Shown: in pieces, positions 62,001 through 64,000 of the stretch
How positions within the stretch are numbered: position 1 is the stretch's first letter
How the letters are laid out: each line of letters opens with the position of its first letter
Origin: Sitta carolinensis
Taxonomy: Eukaryota > Chordata > Aves > Passeriformes > Sittidae
Assembly (NCBI GenBank): GCA_032173965.1
Contig: CM063288.1
Span: forward strand, 12,380,501-12,444,500
Length of the DNA: 64,000 nt
Direction: 5' to 3'
Program-made: the position numbers and the translations under genes
Notes under the pieces: model-generated
The model's input: only the letters and a program-made list of their open reading frames with translations
The model's database searches: none
Told to the model about the DNA's origin: nothing

Positions 62001-64000
62001 AAGTTTACAGGAAAATATTTCTTCTCATAGACAAGATGTGCATATTGTGAAGTAAAGTGTGGCCAGTGATTCCCAGCTCCTGGAGGCACAGGCTGGCTTG
62101 TGTCCAAAACGATCAGGGCTCCCTCCCTCTTAGAAAGGTCACATGCACATTACAGGATGGCCCTTCTTACTGTGAGACATCACCATTACTATCATTATTG
62201 CTGTTATTACTGCTACTATGGTAATGCCAACAACAAGGAGCTGGCTTTTTTCAAATGCACCATGTGAAATAACACGGTGGCTGTGCTGCAGCCCTCTAGG
62301 GCGAGGCTTTTACAGGTCGTGCTGTTGGCCTGGCGTGGGGTATGCAGGAAGAGGGGGGCTCTGGGGTGACTCTGGACAACCAGCCAAGGTGGTGGGGAGC
62401 CACACCCATCAGAATTAGGAGAGACATTTCAAAATCATGCTCCTGAGCCAGACTGAAATGCTGGTGCAGGTGCACCCTACAGTGTGTGCACAGATGTTAC
62501 TCTCCTGCAGCAGATCAAGCTCCCTTCTGCTAGAACTAAATGCTACTTAAAAAATGCTTCTAGCTGCAAATTGGCATTACTGCTTCCTCCCAGTAATGAG
62601 GCTTTGGCAAACAATTTACTAGCATTACAATTTACCTGTACTCAACTTTGCACTTGCTTTTGCTGATCACTACAGCTGAAGCAAAACAAAATAAACACAT
62701 TGAACACATGCACACATTACTTAAATATAATGCACATTACTATGTTGTCCTCAAAATAAATAAGAAACCCAGCAAATTCACAGAAAATGGTCTCTGTCTA
62801 CTCTGCCAGCTACTTAAAAGTCTGTTGTGATCTCTGATTAGCCAGATGAGAGTCAGACATTTATGACTTTGTAATTTTTGAACATAGAAAAATGTAGCTA
62901 CTTTTAAAAGAAAACACCGGTGTTTTGAGAAAGAAAAGATAATAGCAGCACATGTTCTGGCCAGATCTAAATCCCAGGTGATGGAGAGAGAGAGGAGATT
63001 AGCATAGGATCCTGTGGTCCAGTAACAGCCAAAGTAAATTATCCAGTTCTAGTTTAGGCAATTTTCCATTCACCTACATCATGTCATTTGGAATAATAAC
63101 CATAGGAATTATTTAACATTTTTATTCACTGCCACTCTTCTGCTTAGAGATGAAGGCTACAGCAGTTACCATCATGAAACAGGACCACATGGCTTCAAGA
63201 TCAGAAACAAATTTGCTAAACCCCGACTTTATTATTTTAATTCCTATCTTGATAATGAAACACCAGATAAGAACAGAATTCAGCCTAAGAGATGAGGTGT
63301 CAGAATAATTTTATATCTTGTCACTAGGTAATGACTGTAATGGTATCTCTTACTTAGGTACCTTCATTAACAACTTAATGGTGAGAGCATGTTTTAGCAA
63401 TTGGGAACATGTAGAGTACTCCATGTTCTGGGGCAAAAATTAGCTTAATGAGGAGAGAACCAATTTCCTGAAGAAGTGCCTTATATAGTTCCTGCTTTTA
63501 AAAGAAGAACAGTAACATGGCCAATTTATCATTACAAGGTCTAAAAACACTTAACTTTATGGTTTCATGCATTTATAGCACTCCTGCAGAGAGAAGAGAG
63601 ATTAATAGTTTTTTCTCATGTGATAAAATAGGTGGAAATCTGTTCTTCCAAATCCTTTTGCTCAGTAGAGAAACATTTATTACCAGGAGATTGGGTTCAA
63701 AGAGCAAACTATCACTTAGCCTCTCAGTCACTTCATGTTTCTCTTTCATGTTTATTATGTTTTTAGGCACCTTTGAGCATGTGGCCTACAGACACCCAAC
63801 CCCTGTGAATAGAACTTTGCTAAAGGCTCATATCTTTCAAATACAATGTACTTTATTTTGTTATAAGCAAGTAGCTTTAACTTTAGTGGTCAAGAAATGA
63901 TAACAATAACAAAACCTCAAAACAACTGTGCTGCAATCTTTAGCAGAAGTAAAGAAGCTGCAGCAAGGAACAACCATGAACATTATGTCATCTGTCCATT
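56074..64000. other. PTPN4 upstream (intergenic) sequence, second part
   Basis: AT-rich sequence with a (TTTG)n repeat at 57760-57831 and scattered ATT-type microsatellite scraps such as 62180-62220. I see no recognisable exon, RNA gene or further mobile element up to the right edge. Confidence 0.7.
57760..57831 (+). repeat. (TTTG)n simple repeat
   Basis: About 72 bases of GTTT/TTTG units with minor interruptions (GGGG at 57778-57781). Confidence 0.95.

Noticed and set aside
42801..64000. TMEM177 or another neighbour gene upstream of PTPN4
   Set aside because: TMEM177 has its coding sequence in one exon and would show as a frame of about 300 codons. None is present on either strand here.
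1..64000. CRISPR arrays, prokaryotic operons or other bacterial-type systems
   Set aside because: The window is vertebrate nuclear DNA with a split gene. No regularly spaced direct repeats or dense coding were found.

Overview
The window looks like vertebrate nuclear DNA, most likely from a bird. It is AT-rich, has no prokaryotic-style gene packing, holds short CR1-type LINE 3' ends carrying the terminal ATTCTA repeat, and holds LTRs whose overall sequence resembles avian endogenous retroviral LTRs. A species cannot be named from this alone; a passerine is plausible from the LTR type.

One protein-coding gene can be supported: PTPN4, a FERM-PDZ non-receptor tyrosine phosphatase, transcribed right to left. 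Its first coding exon (46 codons, from MTARFRLPAG to QAFRVN) lies at 688-842 with clean splice sites. The rest of the coding sequence lies beyond the left edge. A strong CpG island at about 41.3-42.8 kb carries NF-Y, YY1, GC-box and BANP/CGCG motifs and is the evident PTPN4 promoter. About 41 kb of intron 1 fills the space between the island and the coding exon.

Layout: 1-681 start of intron 2; 688-842 PTPN4 exon 2; 843 to about 41,677 intron 1, with two solo LTRs (17,321-17,975, antisense to the gene; 32,069-32,697, sense to the gene, flanked by a 5-bp target duplication), one CR1 3' end, several A tracts and a few GC-rich islets; 41,341-42,800 CpG-island promoter with candidate noncoding first exons; 42,801-64,000 upstream DNA with a CR1 scrap, a third LTR (about 55,519-56,073) and simple repeats, but no recognisable coding exon.

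The most interesting signal is at the PTPN4 translation start. The stop codon of a possible upstream ORF overlaps the PTPN4 ATG as TAATG, and two independent candidate first exons both end so as to feed an upstream ATG into that frame. A second reading of the same exon junction instead gives an in-frame N-terminal extension. Both depend on unconfirmed exon-1 structures. I found no evidence for a novel multi-gene system here.
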